Assembly: GCA_902362805.1 (NCBI GenBank)
Contig: CABIXY010000004.1
Coordinates: forward strand, 124,001-188,000
DNA from: Eubacteriaceae bacterium
Lineage (GTDB): Bacteria > Bacillota > Clostridia > Peptostreptococcales > Anaerovoracaceae
Direction of reading: 5' to 3'
Length of the DNA stretch: 64,000 nt
Every line of letters begins with the position of its first letter. The first letter of the stretch is position 1. The notes beneath the pieces were generated by a model, which did not search any database, was not told the DNA's origin, and worked only from the letters and a program-made list of their open reading frames with translations. Position numbers and translations under genes: made by a program. This document shows, in pieces, positions 19,444-29,230 of the stretch.

Positions 19444-22260
19444 TTACCAGCGTCCGAATCCATAAAAATGGCTTTGCCAATATGGTGAATTGATGGACGT
19501 GTACTGCACCGGATGACCGCAATGGATCATCTGACCATTGCCTACATAGATTCCAATATGCGTTACCGGAACTCCTGCATCATAAGTGCCTGTAAAAAAG
19601 ATCAAATCTCCCGGCTGTGCTTCTGACTGAGATACCGGCGTGCAAATATCATACAGTCCCTGTGCAGTCAATCTTCCTGTATTCCTTACACCAGAGTTTG
19701 TCAGACAGTAACTTACAAATCCAGAACAATCAAATCCACTTGGAGAATATCCACCCCACACATACGGTGTTCCCAGATATCTCGCTGCTTCGTTCAACAA
19801 ACGCTGTGCCGCTTCACTGGTGTATTCATTGCCGCCAAAGCCTGCCCCTTCTCCAGTTTCCAGATAAAAGATAGGGTTTAAGCGCTCTCCATTTTTCAGA
19901 AGTTCAATATGAAGATGGCTTCCTGTGGAATTTCCAGTATTTCCTACAAGACCAATTTCATCATCTTTCGTGACGGATGCACCTTCTGATACACTCCGGC
20001 TGCTTAAATGTGCATACCGCAGTTCATAGCCTTTACTGTCCTTGATCACAACATAATTGCCATAGCTGTCGTTATAAGCAGAAGTTGTAACCGTTCCGGT
20101 CAGCCCTGCCATTACTTTAGTTCCCTCCGGTGCTCCGATATCCATACCATTATGAAGCTGATTTGCTCCTGAAATTGGATGAATCCGGTATCCATAATAG
20201 CTTGTTACACTGGAATACCAGTTAAAATCAACCGGTGTCGCAAACATCTGTAAATTACCTTTCGTATCGTTATAGGCACTGAACAGTTCTTTCTGAAAAA
20301 ATCCCAGCCTGTCCTGACAGATCGACATCAGATTTCCACTGTTTAAGGTGACATTCAGCACATCTACGTCTCTTGTCCTGGTCACTTCCACTTCCTGGCT
20401 TCCATTATCCTCTGCCAGATAGCATTCCCAGGTCTTATGACCATGTGCGGATGCTGCCGCATGACTGTCATAATAGACATCAAACTGTACACCGTATCTT
20501 GCGAAAGCTCCGGTATCTTCTACCGTATATTCGACACCATTCATGACCACCTTTGTTCCCATTGGAACAAACGGATTGGAAGCATCTACTGCTAAGGTAT
20601 GATTGGCTGTTGGATATGCTCCACTGGCAGTCGGTCCTCCACTCCAAATACCACAACAGATTGGACAGTTACAATATCCGCTTGTTACAACCTGTCCCAA
20701 CGATTCTCCAACTCTTACTGTTGCTGTCTCTGTCACAGTTTCATTGACTGCTTCAGTAGTCAGATGATATTGCTCTGTAAACAATGCATCCAGTTCAGGC
20801 TTGACCTGTTCAAAAGTAAACTCCTCATACTTTGCTGACAGATAACTGATCAGGATAAACGGATCATGCTCAATAGGTCCGATGTTATATCGGTATTCCT
20901 CATGTCCCGGTTCTTCAGACTCCATGTTGTTAATCCTCTCCTGCAGATTAGCTTCCAGCTGTGTATAATACAGTTCCGCTTCCCGGATTGCTTGATCCGA
21001 TGACAGATAACTGGTTCCCGTGTAAGTGATCACATTTTGTAAAAACACTGCAGAGCATGACGTGACATTCGTTATAATCAGAAACATCAATCCGATCAGA
21101 ACTGCCACACTGATATACACCTTCCGGTTTTCTTTAAAGAAATTGGTGACTTTGCCGCCAATCTTCTTGATATAATCAATCGTACCTTTTGTAGCTGTAC
21201 CTACGGTCTGTTCACTTCGCTTTGCTTTGGCATAATCCCGTTTGATCTGTTGCTTCTGAATCTGTTTTTTTAGCTTCTTCTGCTCCTGACGGGCTGCCGC
21301 CTGTGTCTGTTTCTCTGCCTGTCTCTCCAGTCTGCTTCTCTTTCTGGAAGCCCTCTGTTTCCTTCGTCTGGCACTTCTCTGTTCCAGCCGGTAAATACCT
21401 TCGCAGCCTTCTTCCAACTTATAGGCACCTTCTACTGCCGCATTATCGTCTTCATTTTTACTGATCTCACGGTGCAATGCTGCGGAAGTTGCACTTCCTG
21501 CTTTCTTAACAACAAAAGCTTTTTCTGTTTTCACAGATTCCCCTTCCCCAAACTTCAGGCGGGATTTCTTCTTTCCAGAACCCTCTCCTTCATTTGCCTG
21601 ATAAACCTGTGCCTTCTTGGAATGCTGCTTTGCTTCCTTTTTCTTTCTTGCTTCCTCATAAGAAAACTTTTTGGCTTTTTCCTTCTGTTTCTGATGACGG
21701 AAATTGACTCCATCCGTATCCATCTGGTTCAATTTCTCCATATCTTTGTCATTTTTCACAGAAGCACCAGTTTCCTCATAAGCAAACTTCAAACGTTGTT
21801 TTTGTTTTGGCTTTTTGCTGCCACCTGTCTGATTTCTCCGGCTGTCTCCTCTGTTTTCTGATAGATCAGCACGTTTTTCTTTCAGTCTCCCTGACTGTCC
21901 GGCTTCGGATTTTTCTGCAAGTCTGGATTCTTTTCCGACTTCAGCACGGATTCTTTTTCTATTTTGCTGTTTACTACTCTGTCCCAAATCCTCACTTTGC
22001 TTCTCTGTCCGTATCAGTTCCGGTGCATCCCTGGATTTTTGCACAGAGGGTCGAATATTTTTCCCACTCCGTTCAGACTGGCGGGGAGACTTATCCACAA
22101 GGTTTTCTTCTTTTTCCCCCTGTTTTCTTCCCATCTGCACATCACCGACACGGTTACTGACACGAACAGAAGATTTATCTGTCAGGTTTTCTTCCACCAG
22201 CCCATCCTTGGTCATCTTCTGGACTTTCTTGTCCCTGACTTTCATTCTCTGTTCTGCCAC
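19444..22260 (-). CDS. CD1108-type cell-wall hydrolase (3D, M23 and NlpC/P60 domains)
   Basis: A 938-residue conjugation lysin. Residues 1-365 are a highly basic cytoplasmic region. A single transmembrane helix lies near 382-402 and puts the rest outside the cell. A 3D domain is near 520-600 (SGYCNCPICCG). An M23 endopeptidase follows (HNGMDIGAPEG near 703 and HLHIELL near 783). The C-terminus is NlpC/P60, with its catalytic Cys in FDCSGF near 843 and His in THIGIYVG near 899. It probably opens peptidoglycan locally for the mating channel, the VirB1-like role. The start is GTG at 22260 behind AAGGAGGAG; a later ATG six codons in is an alternative. Two different peptidases on one chain is usual for this family. 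Confidence 0.92.
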   Translation of the reverse strand: MAEQRMKVRDKKVQKMTKDGLVEENLTDKSSVRVSNRVGDVQMGRKQGEKEENLVDKSPRQSERSGKNIRPSVQKSRDAPELIRTEKQSEDLGQSSKQQNRKRIRAEVGKESRLAEKSEAGQSGRLKEKRADLSENRGDSRRNQTGGSKKPKQKQRLKFAYEETGASVKNDKDMEKLNQMDTDGVNFRHQKQKEKAKKFSYEEARKKKEAKQHSKKAQVYQANEGEGSGKKKSRLKFGEGESVKTEKAFVVKKAGSATSAALHREISKNEDDNAAVEGAYKLEEGCEGIYRLEQRSARRRKQRASRKRSRLERQAEKQTQAAARQEQKKLKKQIQKQQIKRDYAKAKRSEQTVGTATKGTIDYIKKIGGKVTNFFKENRKVYISVAVLIGLMFLIITNVTSCSAVFLQNVITYTGTSYLSSDQAIREAELYYTQLEANLQERINNMESEEPGHEEYRYNIGPIEHDPFILISYLSAKYEEFTFEQVKPELDALFTEQYHLTTEAVNETVTETATVRVGESLGQVVTSGYCNCPICCGIWSGGPTASGAYPTANHTLAVDASNPFVPMGTKVVMNGVEYTVEDTGAFARYGVQFDVYYDSHAAASAHGHKTWECYLAEDNGSQEVEVTRTRDVDVLNVTLNSGNLMSICQDRLGFFQKELFSAYNDTKGNLQMFATPVDFNWYSSVTSYYGYRIHPISGANQLHNGMDIGAPEGTKVMAGLTGTVTTSAYNDSYGNYVVIKDSKGYELRYAHLSSRSVSEGASVTKDDEIGLVGNTGNSTGSHLHIELLKNGERLNPIFYLETGEGAGFGGNEYTSEAAQRLLNEAARYLGTPYVWGGYSPSGFDCSGFVSYCLTNSGVRNTGRLTAQGLYDICTPVSQSEAQPGDLIFFTGTYDAGVPVTHIGIYVGNGQMIHCGHPVQYTSINSPYWQSHFYGFGRW

Positions 22261-22263
22261 TAC

Positions 22264-22374
22264 TTACTCCTCCTTCTTCGGATACCCTTTCCCTGCCTGT
22301 AATAAGCAGAGAAAAGCGATGCCGAAAACAGCACCGCCACTAAAAGTTAATACATATGAAATTGCTCGTAACAT
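22264..22374 (-). CDS. DUF3789-type small membrane protein
   Basis: A 36-codon gene starting at 22374 behind AAAGGAG. The protein has one hydrophobic helix (about residues 5-26, with GGAVFGIAFLCLLQ) and a short charged tail, matching small DUF3789 proteins seen beside VirB4 genes. It ends 3 bp before the GTG start of the cell-wall hydrolase, so the two are likely coupled. Function unknown, probably an accessory membrane peptide of the transfer machine. Confidence 0.7.
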   Translation of the reverse strand: MLRAISYVLTFSGGAVFGIAFLCLLQAGKGYPKKEE

Positions 22375-22390
22375 TGTTTTCTCCTTTGAT

Positions 22391-25185
22391 TTAACCTGCT
22401 TCGGAAGTCTCCTCTAAGCGGGTTGTCATGATTTTATAGAGGGAATTCTTCGGGAATCTGTCTACAAATGGGATAATGACATTTCCATAGAACAAAAGTC
22501 CTTCCCCCTCATTACTGTTGGTTACATAGGACAGCTGGGTTGGTGAGATATTCAGCTGTTTTGCCAGAATCTGCCTGTCTCCGGAAGCCTGATTGAGCAT
22601 ATAAATGAAATCAGAGTTTTCAAAAATATTCTCGATTTCCCTGGAAGCCAATAAATCTTTGATATTCTGTGTTATCTGATTGTTATTATCAGGCGGCTTT
22701 TTATCCACCTCTCTGGGGCTTTCGCCCATTTTCATCAGCGTGTCATTTCACACTCAGCATAGCATATCTTTTTACCACGATTATATCGTACCGGCTGGCA
22801 ATGCGGCCTCTTGGAGCTGTTATATTCTGCTTATGCAGGTTCAAGCTCTATGCGTTGCGTGTGGCTATTCTATTATGAATAGCCTTCCACTCGGATTAGG
22901 TCGCTACCCCTTTCCCGTTTTTTTCCGCATTGATACTTCTGACTTACTTGCCGGTTTCAGTCAGAACGGCGATAGTTTGCACTTTAAGCGACTAACAAGT
23001 AACAAACCAGTTCACCAGTTGGAATACCTCCCCATTTACGGAACCTCTTCCAAATTTCCACACTGTAAGCTGCTGTCTGCTCTTCTTTTAATAGAAGATG
23101 GAATTCATCCACATAGTAACGGGTAGATTTATGAGCGGAACGATTGATAGTCACTCGGTTCCATACCTGGTCCTGCACAATCAACATCCCGATCTTTTTC
23201 AGCTGTTTTCCAAGCTCTTTGATATCAAAACAAACGATACGATTGTTGATATCCACGTTTGTCTGATGATTAAATACATTCAAAGAACCTGTAACATAGA
23301 TTTCCAATGAAGTGGCCAGCCGCTGTGCTTCCGGCTCTTCCTGCTTTCTCAGAAGGTTGTATAAGTCCTCCAAGATTGGCATCTTCTCCGGTACTGGATC
23401 GGCAAGATATTCCTGATATACTAACCGTACACAACGGTCAATAATTGTTTTTTCTACCGGCTCCAGTCCGTTCTTTCCACCAACGATCAGTTCACACAAA
23501 GACAGAATAAAATCTGCTTTCAATGACAACGGGTTGTCTTCCTCGGAATAATTCAGATTCAGATCCATTGGATTGATATACTGGTCAGATACCGGAGAAA
23601 CCCGTACCACCTGCCCATGCAGTGCCTGCACCAGTGCTGAATATTCGGCTTCTGGATCACAGACAATGATATCGTCTTCCGTGATCAGGAAGCAGTTTGT
23701 AATCTCTCTCTTTGCTGAGAAGGACTTACCGGAACCTGGTGTACCAAGAATCAGTCCATTCGGGTTCTTCAAACGTTTCCGATCAACCATGATCATGTTG
23801 TTGGATAATGCATTCAGTCCATAATAAAGAGCCTCCCCTTCCTGAAACAGTTCCTGTGTCGTAAATGGCACGAAGATCGCTGTTGAAGATGTGGTAAGCC
23901 CTCTCTGAATTTCAATCCGATTGACTCCCAGCGGAATACAGGACATGAGTGCTGCTTCCTGCTGATAATCCAGCTGTTTTAAGGAACAGTTATATTTCTG
24001 TGCGATTCCCTGTACCTGGAAAATATTGTTCTCCAGCTTCTGACGCTTCTTTGCGGTATTCATTACCAGAACCGTTACAAGGAACATCCTCTCATTTCTG
24101 GACTGCAGATCTTCCAACAGGTTCTTCGCCTCTTCTCCATAAGTCACAAGGTCCGATGGAAGCACGTCCATATCATAACCGGAACGTACTGCCCGCTTCT
24201 GCTCTTCGATCTTCATCTTATCCAAATCTGAAATCTTGCTCTTGATCATTTTGATTGCTGAACTCTGATCAATGGACTGGATATGAATGTTGACATTGAT
24301 GCTGTCATCCACATCCAGAAAGTCTGCTAGCATCCGGTCTGTCAGCTCCGGTGCAAGAATCTGCAGGTAACTCACACTTCCCATCGTTCTTCCCATCAAA
24401 AATGTCTGATTCTTGGAAAAGTTAAAGGAAGTCGGTGCAATAAAATCTTTGGTCTTTAATCCTGTTTCCGGAAGCATCTTATACTGGAACTTAAATGGTT
24501 CGATCCGATCCTGGTTGAACACATGATACAGAATCTCCAGCCTTTCCAGACCATTCAGGGAATGTGCCTGTGCACCCAGAATCTTAAAATTATTTAAGAT
24601 ATCTGTTTCAATTCTTTCAAGCCTCGGTCTTGCCACCTTCAGGCTTTCTGCTTCGATTCCAAAAGTGATATACTTTGTCTTCACCAGACCATTATTTCCT
24701 TTGGAAAGCTGATTTTTCAGCATAGTACGGTACTCTTCACGAATGGCATTGAAGTCATCGTTCTGATCCGGAATATCAATACTTTTCTCAAATTCTGCCA
24801 CATCCACCTGCTGATTGATAAAGGACAGCTGCACACTGATGGAAGAATCAAAGTAATTTAAGAAATCACAGTAATTTTCAAATATCGTGGTCTTATCCTC
24901 ATTTAAAGCAAGCTGATAGTTGATGTCATAAAACTGAATCGTCTTGGAGAAAAAGGTCTTTGTCACCTGGCAGATACCATCCTGCAGCATCCGAATATAC
25001 GGAATGCTCTGCTGTGCAGTTGTAGGAATGTTTTTCTGTTTCCTGCGATCCCGTTCCTGCTTCTTTCTACGCTTTTCCTGTTCTCTTTCTTTTCTGCTTT
25101 TTTTGTTTCTTCTTTCCTGACGGTTTCTTTTTTCCGCCAGGGACAGACGCTCCTGCTGAGCCTCCTGCTTTGTCTTTTTTGCCAT
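22391..25185 (-). CDS. VirB4/TraC-like conjugation ATPase, split by an intron
   Basis: This ATPase powers the type IV secretion channel. It is encoded in two exons, 25185-23014 and 22675-22391, giving 818 residues after splicing. Exon 1 has a basic coiled N-terminus, the VirB4 N-domain, Walker A (GTPGSGKSF) and Walker B (YYVDEFHLL). It breaks off after WGGIPTG. Exon 2 resumes with ITQNIKDLLASREIENI and runs to the usual C-terminus. Joining the exons gives GGIPTGITQN, the conserved VirB4 motif, with no residue gained or lost. Unspliced RNA would stop 9 codons after the break. The ATG at 25185 is preferred because AGGAGG lies 9 bases upstream; a GTG nine bases earlier touches it. Overlaps prgI by 119 bp. 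Confidence 0.85.
22676..23013 (-). ncRNA. Probable group I intron in the VirB4-like gene (338 nt)
   Basis: Read on the minus strand, the insert follows a U (exon end ACTGGT) and ends in G (AATCAG), as group I introns do. Pairings seen by eye: P1 extension UGGUUUG with CAAACUA; P2 UUCUGACU (22959-22966) with AGUCAGAA (22937-22944); P3 AUGCGG (22925-22930) with CCGCAU (22801-22806). P4 is CGGG with UCCG, with an AAA joiner and P5. P6 is GGCUAUUC with GAAUAGCC. P7 is GCAUAG (22848-22853) with CUAUGC (22757-22762), preceded by AAGAUAU as in the usual J8/7. Extra hairpins between P7 and P3 suggest subgroup IA. GGGCGAAAGCCC and GGUGG/CCGCC form P9-type stems. There is no homing endonuclease. A decayed IStron is an alternative origin. 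Confidence 0.7.
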
Positions 25186-25531
25186 CCGGCACACCCTCCT
25201 TTTTCACAAGGGTGGAAATCTCCTGATAAAAATTTTCTGTCTTATATGGTCTTACTGCCGGACAGATAAACTTCTGTCGAATGATATTTGCCACCACTTT
25301 TTCAAAGGGAAGACCGTCTTTTTCATACATTGCCATGAAGAAAAACGGAAGCATGATCGTTACCATCAGGATGGCTGCGATACTGGAACCGATTGGTTTT
25401 CTCATGACCAGATAAAACGGAATTCCCACAACTGCGGCAAGTGAAAAGAAAATCAGCTGCCGCTTTGTCAGATTTAACGCTACTTTTGTTTTGACCTTGG
25501 TAAGGTCTTTTGGTACTGGTACATACGCCAT
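25067..25531 (-). CDS. PrgI family conjugal transfer membrane protein
   Basis: A 154-residue protein with two transmembrane helices (about 28-46 and 52-70), matching PrgI-type subunits of Gram-positive type IV secretion systems (VirB3-like position). The N-terminus reads AYVPVPKDLTKVKTKVALN, typical of the family. The C-terminal 40 residues are almost all Lys, Gly, Arg and Ser, and their DNA doubles as the start of the VirB4 gene. The ATG follows GAAAGGAGCG. It lies between the VirB6-like and VirB4-like genes, as expected. Confidence 0.88.
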   Translation of the reverse strand: MAYVPVPKDLTKVKTKVALNLTKRQLIFFSLAAVVGIPFYLVMRKPIGSSIAAILMVTIMLPFFFMAMYEKDGLPFEKVVANIIRQKFICPAVRPYKTENFYQEISTLVKKEGVPDGKKDKAGGSAGASVPGGKKKPSGKKKQKKQKRKRTGKA

Positions 25532-25554
25532 GGTATGCGCTCCTTTCCTGCCCG

Positions 25555-26424
25555 CTAATGGGCATTGAATATTGATTTGCTAAGGCTTCCGGTCTTGAAT
25601 AATGAAAATGCAAGAATCACGGTATAAGCCGCTACTGAAAACATTGCTGCATGAAGGTCACTGGATATGGTCATTGCATTTACTAAAACTGCATAAATTC
25701 CCACACAGACCATCATGAAGAATCCCTGAAATGCCAGTGCGAACAAGCCTTTTAAATAGTTGTTTCCGATATTACCCCATTCCTTATTGGTCATGGTGGC
25801 AAACGGAATTGGTGCTATGGAAGTGTAAAGGTAAATCTCTATCATTCTTCCGTACAAAATAACGGTTATAATGATTGACAGAATCCGCATGGTAATACTG
25901 ATCAACAGCGTTTCCATGGATAACAAGAACAAATCCCCCAGCTCCATGTCTTCCAGTGCATCCACAATCCTTGCGATTGCTTCCGATGCATCCACTGCTG
26001 TGTTCCCGGAAATCACTCCGGCGGCATTGTTGACCACATGCTGACCAACATCAAATACCGCCATTGTAATGTTAAACGTATTTGTTACAAGATAAATAGC
26101 TACATACGCTTTGAAGATCCAGAGGAAAATGTTATAAGTTTCAAATTCATGGAAATTGTTTTTTTGTGTTACCATCGTGATCAATTCATAGCACAGGACA
26201 AAGGTGATGATCAGTCCCGCAATGGGGACAATCACCGTTTGGGATATATTCTGAATCAGATTAAAAATCCCTGCATTCCATCCCTGCGGTGTCTGTCCCA
26301 CCTGCCCAGCTATGGTTCCCACCTGCTCATTGACAGACGTGAACATGTTATCCAAACTTGACTTAATAAGCCCGATCAGGATATCCTTTATCGCTTCCGT
26401 AATTCTCTCAATGATGGTGTTCAT
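25555..26424 (-). CDS. VirB6/TrbL-like conjugal transfer membrane protein (CD1112 type)
   Basis: A 289-residue polytopic protein with about six hydrophobic segments, for example near 70-88, 108-125, 168-195 and 225-250. It matches the CD1112-type VirB6/TrbL family and likely forms the inner-membrane part of the DNA channel. The order Maff2, VirB6-like, PrgI-like, VirB4-like is the standard Tn1549-type transfer block. It starts 12 bp after the Maff2 stop and ends 23 bp before prgI. Confidence 0.88.
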   Translation of the reverse strand: MNTIIERITEAIKDILIGLIKSSLDNMFTSVNEQVGTIAGQVGQTPQGWNAGIFNLIQNISQTVIVPIAGLIITFVLCYELITMVTQKNNFHEFETYNIFLWIFKAYVAIYLVTNTFNITMAVFDVGQHVVNNAAGVISGNTAVDASEAIARIVDALEDMELGDLFLLSMETLLISITMRILSIIITVILYGRMIEIYLYTSIAPIPFATMTNKEWGNIGNNYLKGLFALAFQGFFMMVCVGIYAVLVNAMTISSDLHAAMFSVAAYTVILAFSLFKTGSLSKSIFNAH

Positions 26425-26436
26425 CTACCACTCCTC

Positions 26437-26652
26437 TTAAGAGAACAATGTTGCCAGCTGTGGAATCAGGGTAGTTCCCAGCAGCATGATTCCGGCACCA
26501 GCCATCAGCTGTTTGATGCCCTGGCTCTTAGCACCGGGATTGTCATTTCCATATCCTTCCAGAAGGTTTACGACACCCCACACGCCAAGACCTGCGCCGA
26601 TTGCGACTACAAGAGTTTTTAAAGTTGTAATTGCACTGCTAAAAAATGCCAT
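26437..26652 (-). CDS. Maff2 family small membrane protein
   Basis: A 71-residue protein of the Maff2 family, with two hydrophobic helices around a GVVNLLEGYGNDNP segment. The layout is like VirB2-type pilins, so it may be the pilin-like subunit of the channel; this is inference. The ATG at 26652 is preferred because GGTGA lies six bases upstream; an ATG at 26658 would be too close. It lies after a terminator, so it may have its own promoter or rely on read-through from the coupling-protein gene. Confidence 0.85.
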   Translation of the reverse strand: MAFFSSAITTLKTLVVAIGAGLGVWGVVNLLEGYGNDNPGAKSQGIKQLMAGAGIMLLGTTLIPQLATLFS

Positions 26653-26696
26653 ATACATTCACCAAAACTGACTTTTTTCAGGTGTTTACGGGAATG

Positions 26697-26724
26697 AAAA
26701 AACACCGACTAAAAAGCCGGCGCA
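26697..26724 (-). terminator. Terminator or attenuator between virD4-like and Maff2 genes
   Basis: On the minus strand CGCCGGCT and AGTCGGTG (26703-26722) pair with two G-U wobbles around a TTTT loop, followed by TTTTTTC. It looks like a rho-independent terminator that would set the level of the channel genes relative to the coupling protein. Confidence 0.65.
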
Positions 26725-26773
26725 CCCAATGTCAGTTATTCCTTTCCTCATTATTTTTCGTTCATTCCCAAGG

Positions 26774-28660
26774 TTACTCCGACAGTTCTACGTGAATCAC
26801 TTCCACCTCTTCTTCGGGTTTCGGTGTGTACTGCGGATTTAACTCCTTCTCTACTTTGTATCGGTTTTTCTCGTTTTCATCTGCAAGATACCGATAATTT
26901 TTGTGTTTCGTGATATCATATTTGTCCGAAAAGAATGGTCTGGCACCACGAATCTGCAGGATACATTTTCCTCCATCCATGACTGCAATCTCATCTTCCG
27001 TCATCAGCTGTTTGCCAGTTTTCTGATAATTCAATCCAAAAGACTTCTGATTACTCCTCGTCTCCGAAGTGTTATACAGGTCAATGGTTTCCTTACCCAG
27101 AAGCTCGCTCATTTCCTTTAAGGTAGTTTTCTCTTTTCCTCCAAGAAATAGTGTGGTATCACAGTTACCCAGAATAGTATCTGCACTATCCTTATACATT
27201 GCCTTTAGCTGACTCTGTGACTGCAAAATAATAGAAGCAGAGATTTCCCTGCTTCGGATGGTTGCGATTAGCTTGTCAAACTGTGGAATCTGCCCGATGT
27301 TGGCAAACTCATCAGCGATGACACGCACATGAACTGGCAGTCTTCCACCATACTCATCATCTGCCTTGTCGCAAAGCAGATTGAAAAGCTGTGACTGCAG
27401 CATCGCAATCACAAAGTTGAATGTGGTATCCGTATCGGACATAATCAGAAACAAGGCTGTTTTCCTGTCTCCGATCTTATCCAGTTCCATTTCATCGTAA
27501 GACATGATCTCACGAAGCTCTGCGATATCAAATGGGGCAAGTCTGGCACCACAGGAAATCAAAATCGACTTCGCCGTTTTGCCGGCGGCCATTTTGTATT
27601 TTTTATACTGTCTGACTGCAAAGTGCTGCGGATCTCTTTCTTCCAGTTCCTGGAACATCATATCCACTGGATTCTGGTAAGTTTCATCCTCTTCACGGGT
27701 TTCGCTTTCATTCAAAAGATCCAGAAGGGTATTCAGATTCTTTTCCTCTTCATCTCCTTCATACCAGATAAAAGCAATCAATGCCGTGTACAACAGCTTC
27801 TCTGCTTTTACCCAAAAATCTTCGGAAGCTTTTTCCCCTTCGCCTTTGGTATTAACAATGATTGTTGTGACCAGCTTCAGGATATCTTTTTCAGACCGTA
27901 TATAAGCAAATGGATTGTAATGAAGCGATTTGGAAAAGTTGATAGTATTCAGAACCTTAATCACATATGGTTCGTGTACCACTTTTCCTGATTTATCTTT
28001 CATAATATTTCCATTCTTATCTTTCTTAGGTGGTCCCTTTGCTAACATCTTCCCGCACTCCTCGATCAGAGTGCCTTTCGGATCTGTAATGACCATGGAA
28101 CAGTTCATCTGCATGACTGACGGCTTAACGAAAAATCGAGTTTTTCCGGAACCACTGCCGCCAATGACCACTATATTTTTATTTCTTGCATACTTTGGCT
28201 GTTTAGGTCTACTTTCCATAGTCAATGCTTCTGTTGCTGTCAATGGAATATTCATCCAGGGATCTTCCGACATATAAGGCTTGATATCCTCTGCGGTTCC
28301 CCATCTGGCTGAACCATACTCGATGCCTTTCCGTAATTTCTTTGCGTCTGCCTGTTTCTGCCAGACCAACACTTTCAGAACGACTGCAACAACAATACCT
28401 GCTAGCAGATCTTTCCAGTTATTGCTTAACACAAAACCAGCAAAAATCCGGTCTGCGTGTTCCATTGCATATAATAGTTTGTTCCCCATATCTTCTCCCG
28501 GACTGTTCCGGTAAAGAAAAAATGCCCGGTCTGCATAGAAAGCAGCCAGAGCATAAGGAATATTTGTAAGAACCAGTTCCTTTTTATTCAGGGCGGACAG
28601 CTTACCCCCGATTTTATTCTTCCACTTCTGCATCAGAGTTTTGCCGCTTTTCTTTTTCAT
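26774..28660 (-). CDS. VirD4/TraG-type coupling protein (CD1115 type)
   Basis: A 628-residue coupling ATPase that brings the relaxase-DNA complex to the channel. The N-terminus has two likely membrane segments (about 30-48 and 75-95). Walker A is GGSGSGKTRF near 168 and Walker B is VIADEFANIG near 448. A C-terminal acidic end follows. Length and motifs fit CD1115-type proteins. It overlaps pcfB by 4 bp (ATGA), and PcfB-like proteins act with the coupling protein in related systems. A terminator follows the gene. Confidence 0.93.
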   Translation of the reverse strand: MKKKSGKTLMQKWKNKIGGKLSALNKKELVLTNIPYALAAFYADRAFFLYRNSPGEDMGNKLLYAMEHADRIFAGFVLSNNWKDLLAGIVVAVVLKVLVWQKQADAKKLRKGIEYGSARWGTAEDIKPYMSEDPWMNIPLTATEALTMESRPKQPKYARNKNIVVIGGSGSGKTRFFVKPSVMQMNCSMVITDPKGTLIEECGKMLAKGPPKKDKNGNIMKDKSGKVVHEPYVIKVLNTINFSKSLHYNPFAYIRSEKDILKLVTTIIVNTKGEGEKASEDFWVKAEKLLYTALIAFIWYEGDEEEKNLNTLLDLLNESETREEDETYQNPVDMMFQELEERDPQHFAVRQYKKYKMAAGKTAKSILISCGARLAPFDIAELREIMSYDEMELDKIGDRKTALFLIMSDTDTTFNFVIAMLQSQLFNLLCDKADDEYGGRLPVHVRVIADEFANIGQIPQFDKLIATIRSREISASIILQSQSQLKAMYKDSADTILGNCDTTLFLGGKEKTTLKEMSELLGKETIDLYNTSETRSNQKSFGLNYQKTGKQLMTEDEIAVMDGGKCILQIRGARPFFSDKYDITKHKNYRYLADENEKNRYKVEKELNPQYTPKPEEEVEVIHVELSE

Positions 28661-29148
28661 CGACTCTGCTCCTGATGCCGGTTCTTTACTTTGTCCTTCG
28701 TCTTCTTTGGCATCATTGCCCGGTAAGCTGCAAGACGCTTATGAATGGAAGGTTTATTCGCTTTTTGAATCTGTTTCTGGGAAAACTCACGGAAAGCAGC
28801 ATTGAGGGCATCCTGATCACGTCCCTTGAAGAATACCAGATAAACCGGAGGCTCTTTGCTCTTGTCTTTTTTCAGAGCATAATTGATCCCGTATTTTCTG
28901 GCATACCGTTCAAAGGACTTGATATTCTTATTTGTGATCTCGATATTGACCATCCCGGCATTCTGTTTTGCCAGCTCTTTTACCGTGACCTTTCCCTGTT
29001 TCGGCTGATTTTTCTGTGCTTTCTTCTCTACTGATTTCTGCTTCTGATGACGCAGATACGCAACAAGAACCTTTTTCAACAGGTCTGCCGTAATCTTAGT
29101 AGCCCGAATACAGAACGTGACCGTTTTCTGAGTTACCTCTTCCTGCAT
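28657..29148 (-). CDS. PcfB family protein (DUF3801)
   Basis: A 163-residue basic protein with the PcfB layout: an N-terminal helical region (TVTFCIRATKITADLLKKV), a Lys/Gln linker, an alpha/beta middle with VNIEITNKNIKSFERYARK, and a basic tail. In pCF10-type systems PcfB is an accessory factor for the coupling protein. The ATG follows AAAGGAGGGAAAAGGC. It is translationally coupled to the virD4-like gene by a 4-bp overlap. Confidence 0.85.
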   Translation of the reverse strand: MQEEVTQKTVTFCIRATKITADLLKKVLVAYLRHQKQKSVEKKAQKNQPKQGKVTVKELAKQNAGMVNIEITNKNIKSFERYARKYGINYALKKDKSKEPPVYLVFFKGRDQDALNAAFREFSQKQIQKANKPSIHKRLAAYRAMMPKKTKDKVKNRHQEQSR

Positions 29149-29230
29149 GCCTTTTCCCTCCTTTCAGCGATTCAACTGCTGTCCAGATCTGTAATCATGG
29201 CAATCACCCCCTTTAATGAAAAAAGACAGA

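Noticed and set aside
22676..23013. Group II intron, intein or insertion sequence as explanation of the VirB4 break
   Set aside because: There is no GUGYG start or domain V, stop codons exclude an intein, and there is no transposase; group I pairings and U/G boundaries fit better.
29172..29198. An 8-codon frame (MITDLDSS) behind AAAGGGGGTGATTGCC between pcfB and the loader gene
   Set aside because: The ribosome site is strong but the peptide is too short to support as a gene; it may only be a leader or chance.
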